Shown here: piece by piece, positions 62,738 to 64,000 of the stretch | How the letters are laid out: each line of letters opens with the position of its first letter | How positions within the stretch are numbered: position 1 is the stretch's first letter | Assembly (NCBI GenBank): GCA_021495925.1 | Contig: JAKEKT010000046.1 | Coordinates: forward strand, 1 to 64,000 | DNA: 64,000 nucleotides | Direction: 5' to 3' | DNA from: Diplodia intermedia | Lineage: Eukaryota > Ascomycota > Dothideomycetes > Botryosphaeriales > Botryosphaeriaceae | The notes under the pieces: model-generated | The model's database searches: none | Told to the model about the DNA's origin: nothing | What the model saw: the letters and a program-made list of their open reading frames with translations, nothing else | Translations under genes and position numbers: made by a program

Positions 62738-63067
62738 GGCTGTCGTGCAAAGGTTGTGGCTGTGCTGGTGAAAAAGGTTGCCGGGCGGGCCTTGTGCGCT
62801 CGGGCTGTGGGCGGTCGCGCTAGCGCTAGCGCATAAGCGAAAAGAAATGAGCCCGCACCTGCCTAGTACATGCAAGTTAAAACAAACACGTCCCTACACT
62901 GGATTCAACTACCCGCGTATGCAGGACCACCTCCATTGCTACATATTGGAAGCGCAGACGCCAAGCACCAGAACTGAATGATATCAAAGTCTACGAACCG
63001 CCAAGTCTACTCTAGAACAAACAATGGACAAGATGTTGGACGCGATGCCACCTGGGAACGTGACGGC
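62738..63067. promoter_or_regulatory. Upstream region of the 521-residue gene
   Basis: 330 bp between this gene and the MFS transporter 3' end. It contains a GCGCTAGCGCTAGCGC-like palindrome at about 62818-62832 and the solo hairpin arm at 62887-62914. Confidence 0.5.
62887..62914. repeat. Solo arm of the hairpin element, copy 3
   Basis: ACGTCCCTACACTGGATTCA followed by ACTACCC matches the right arm of 53019-53046 at most positions, and the match continues outside the arm (CG/TGTATG). The partner arm is not visible. Confidence 0.6.
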
Positions 63068-63970
63068 TCACTGATGGTAGCGATGGACCGCCTCCTCCGA
63101 CATGATGCCCTCGCCGGCCATTGCGCTTTGACGCTCCCGCCTGACAATCGCCCTGTTCAGCCACCAATACTGCACGTTTGCCAGGACGGTAAAGACCAGG
63201 CCGAGGCTGGTGAGGGCGACGATGACGGTCCAGCCGGTCTTGTACAGCGGCTTGTCGCTGGCCTGGAACAGCTGGCCTCCGACGATGCCGGCGGCGTTGG
63301 CGGCCATGATGAAGAGGGCCATGGTGATGCTGCGCTCGCCGGCGGAACGGGCGTTGAGGGCGAGCCAGGAGCCGTTGACGGCGTGGTAGGTCATGGAAAA
63401 GGAGAGGGCGAGGGTGAGGACGGCGTAGCGGGCGTGGTTGTCGTCGCTGTTGATGAGGGCGCGGTTGGCGATGGTGACGGCCCACCAGATGAGCACGCCG
63501 AGGAGGACGAGCGGACCGCGGAGGCCGAAGTGGTCCGCCAACAGGCCCCAGGAGACGTTCATGACCAGGGAGATCCAGCCACCGACGGAGACGAGGGCGT
63601 TGGAGACGAGGCGGCCGTAGCCAAAGGAGCTGACGAGCGTGGGGGCGTACGAGTTGAGCGTGCTGGTGGGGGCGATGGCTGTGAGGGTGAGGAGGAGGTG
63701 AGGGTACACCCGCCAGTTGCAGAGCTGGAAAGTCAGCGATGGTCTGTGGACGGAGGAGGGGGTGCGTACAGCATTCCGGAGCTCGGCCAGGTCAATCCAC
63801 TTCTTCTTTTGCAGCTTGCGGGGGTCGTCGAAGATGATGCGGCGACGGAGGATGTCTGCTTCGCGCTCGGTAAAGTAGCGGAAACCAAAGGCGCTCTTGG
63901 GCTCGAAGAGGCTCTTGGGGAACAAGACGGCAAAACAAACGCCGACCATGCAGGTGAAGATTCCCTCAAT
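63068..63970 (-). CDS. MFS transporter, anion:cation symporter (Dal5/Tna1) type, 5' part beyond the window
   Basis: Two exons are visible, 63970-63770 (starting at an acceptor TAG) and 63724-63068, giving about 285 C-terminal residues. The central loop has TEREADILRRRIIFDDPRK, usual for this subfamily. About six membrane segments follow (NWRVYPHLLLTLTAIAPTST; SYAPTLVSSFGYGRLVSNAL; MALFIMAANAAGIVGGQLFQ). The last one, AANAAGIVGGQLFQ, is the characteristic TM11-like motif of fungal nicotinate/allantoate-type carriers. The protein imports small organic anions across the plasma membrane. The substrate is unknown. The first six membrane segments should lie past base 64000. Confidence 0.87.
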   Translation of the reverse strand: MEGIFTCMVGVCFAVLFPKSLFEPKSAFGFRYFTEREADILRRRIIFDDPRKLQKKKWIDLAELRNAVRTPSSVHRPSLTFQLCNWRVYPHLLLTLTAIAPTSTLNSYAPTLVSSFGYGRLVSNALVSVGGWISLVMNVSWGLLADHFGLRGPLVLLGVLIWWAVTIANRALINSDDNHARYAVLTLALSFSMTYHAVNGSWLALNARSAGERSITMALFIMAANAAGIVGGQLFQASDKPLYKTGWTVIVALTSLGLVFTVLANVQYWWLNRAIVRRERQSAMAGEGIMSEEAVHRYHQ

Positions 63971-64000
63971 CTACACACGTCAGCTTGTGGGACCGAATAT

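Noticed and set aside
62738..62875. 46-codon extension of the 521-residue protein
   Set aside because: Starts at TTG inside a region with a palindrome and a hairpin arm; the ATG at 62737 has a better context.

Overview
The window is nuclear DNA of a filamentous ascomycete (Pezizomycotina). Signs are short GT-AG introns of about 45-130 bp, Zn2Cys6 regulators, a complete fungal quinate (qut/qa) cluster, an intron-bearing tRNA-Leu, NTE1, Arp9, and a high-GC gene-dense part next to a repeat-rich, gene-poor part. I cannot fix genus or class from the sequence alone.

Region 1 (about 1-28.4 kb) is a quinate/aromatic catabolism supercluster. From left to right: a cytochrome P450 cut by the window edge; an intradiol (hydroxyquinol/catechol-type) dioxygenase; type II 3-dehydroquinase (qutE/qa-2); the inositol-monophosphatase-like qutG/qa-x; quinate/shikimate dehydrogenase (qutB/qa-3); quinate permease (qutD/qa-y); a Gfo/Idh/MocA oxidoreductase; 3-dehydroshikimate dehydratase (qutC/qa-4); the activator qutA/qa-1F and the repressor qutR/qa-1S, divergent from one shared promoter; a second Zn2Cys6-like regulator; a second quinate/sugar-type permease; and an SDR dehydrogenase. 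Quinate enters by the permease, is oxidised to dehydroquinate, dehydrated to dehydroshikimate and then to protocatechuate. The linked P450 and ring-cleavage dioxygenase suggest that downstream or parallel aromatic steps are encoded in the same locus.

Region 2 (about 28.4-48.5 kb) is mostly housekeeping: a small two-finger C2H2 protein, tRNA-Leu(AAG), guanine deaminase, a lipid-kinase (DAGK/sphingoid-kinase fold) protein, a DUF676-type lipase, pantothenate kinase, the chromatin-remodelling subunit Arp9, and the lysophospholipase NTE1.

Region 3 (about 48.5-64 kb) is lineage-specific. It holds a 915-residue coiled-coil protein, a small chromodomain protein with a second chromo-like module, and an 8.4 kb stretch (52.7-61.2 kb) without a convincing gene. 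That stretch carries two kinds of short inverted-repeat element, imperfect GC-rich repeats and a 29-bp tandem array. It is followed by an unknown 521-residue protein that ends against that array, and by the C-terminal part of an anion:cation-symporter-type MFS transporter.

Exon boundaries were placed by hand from splice consensus and reading-frame continuity; every complete multi-exon model sums to a whole number of codons. I ran no alignment or search.
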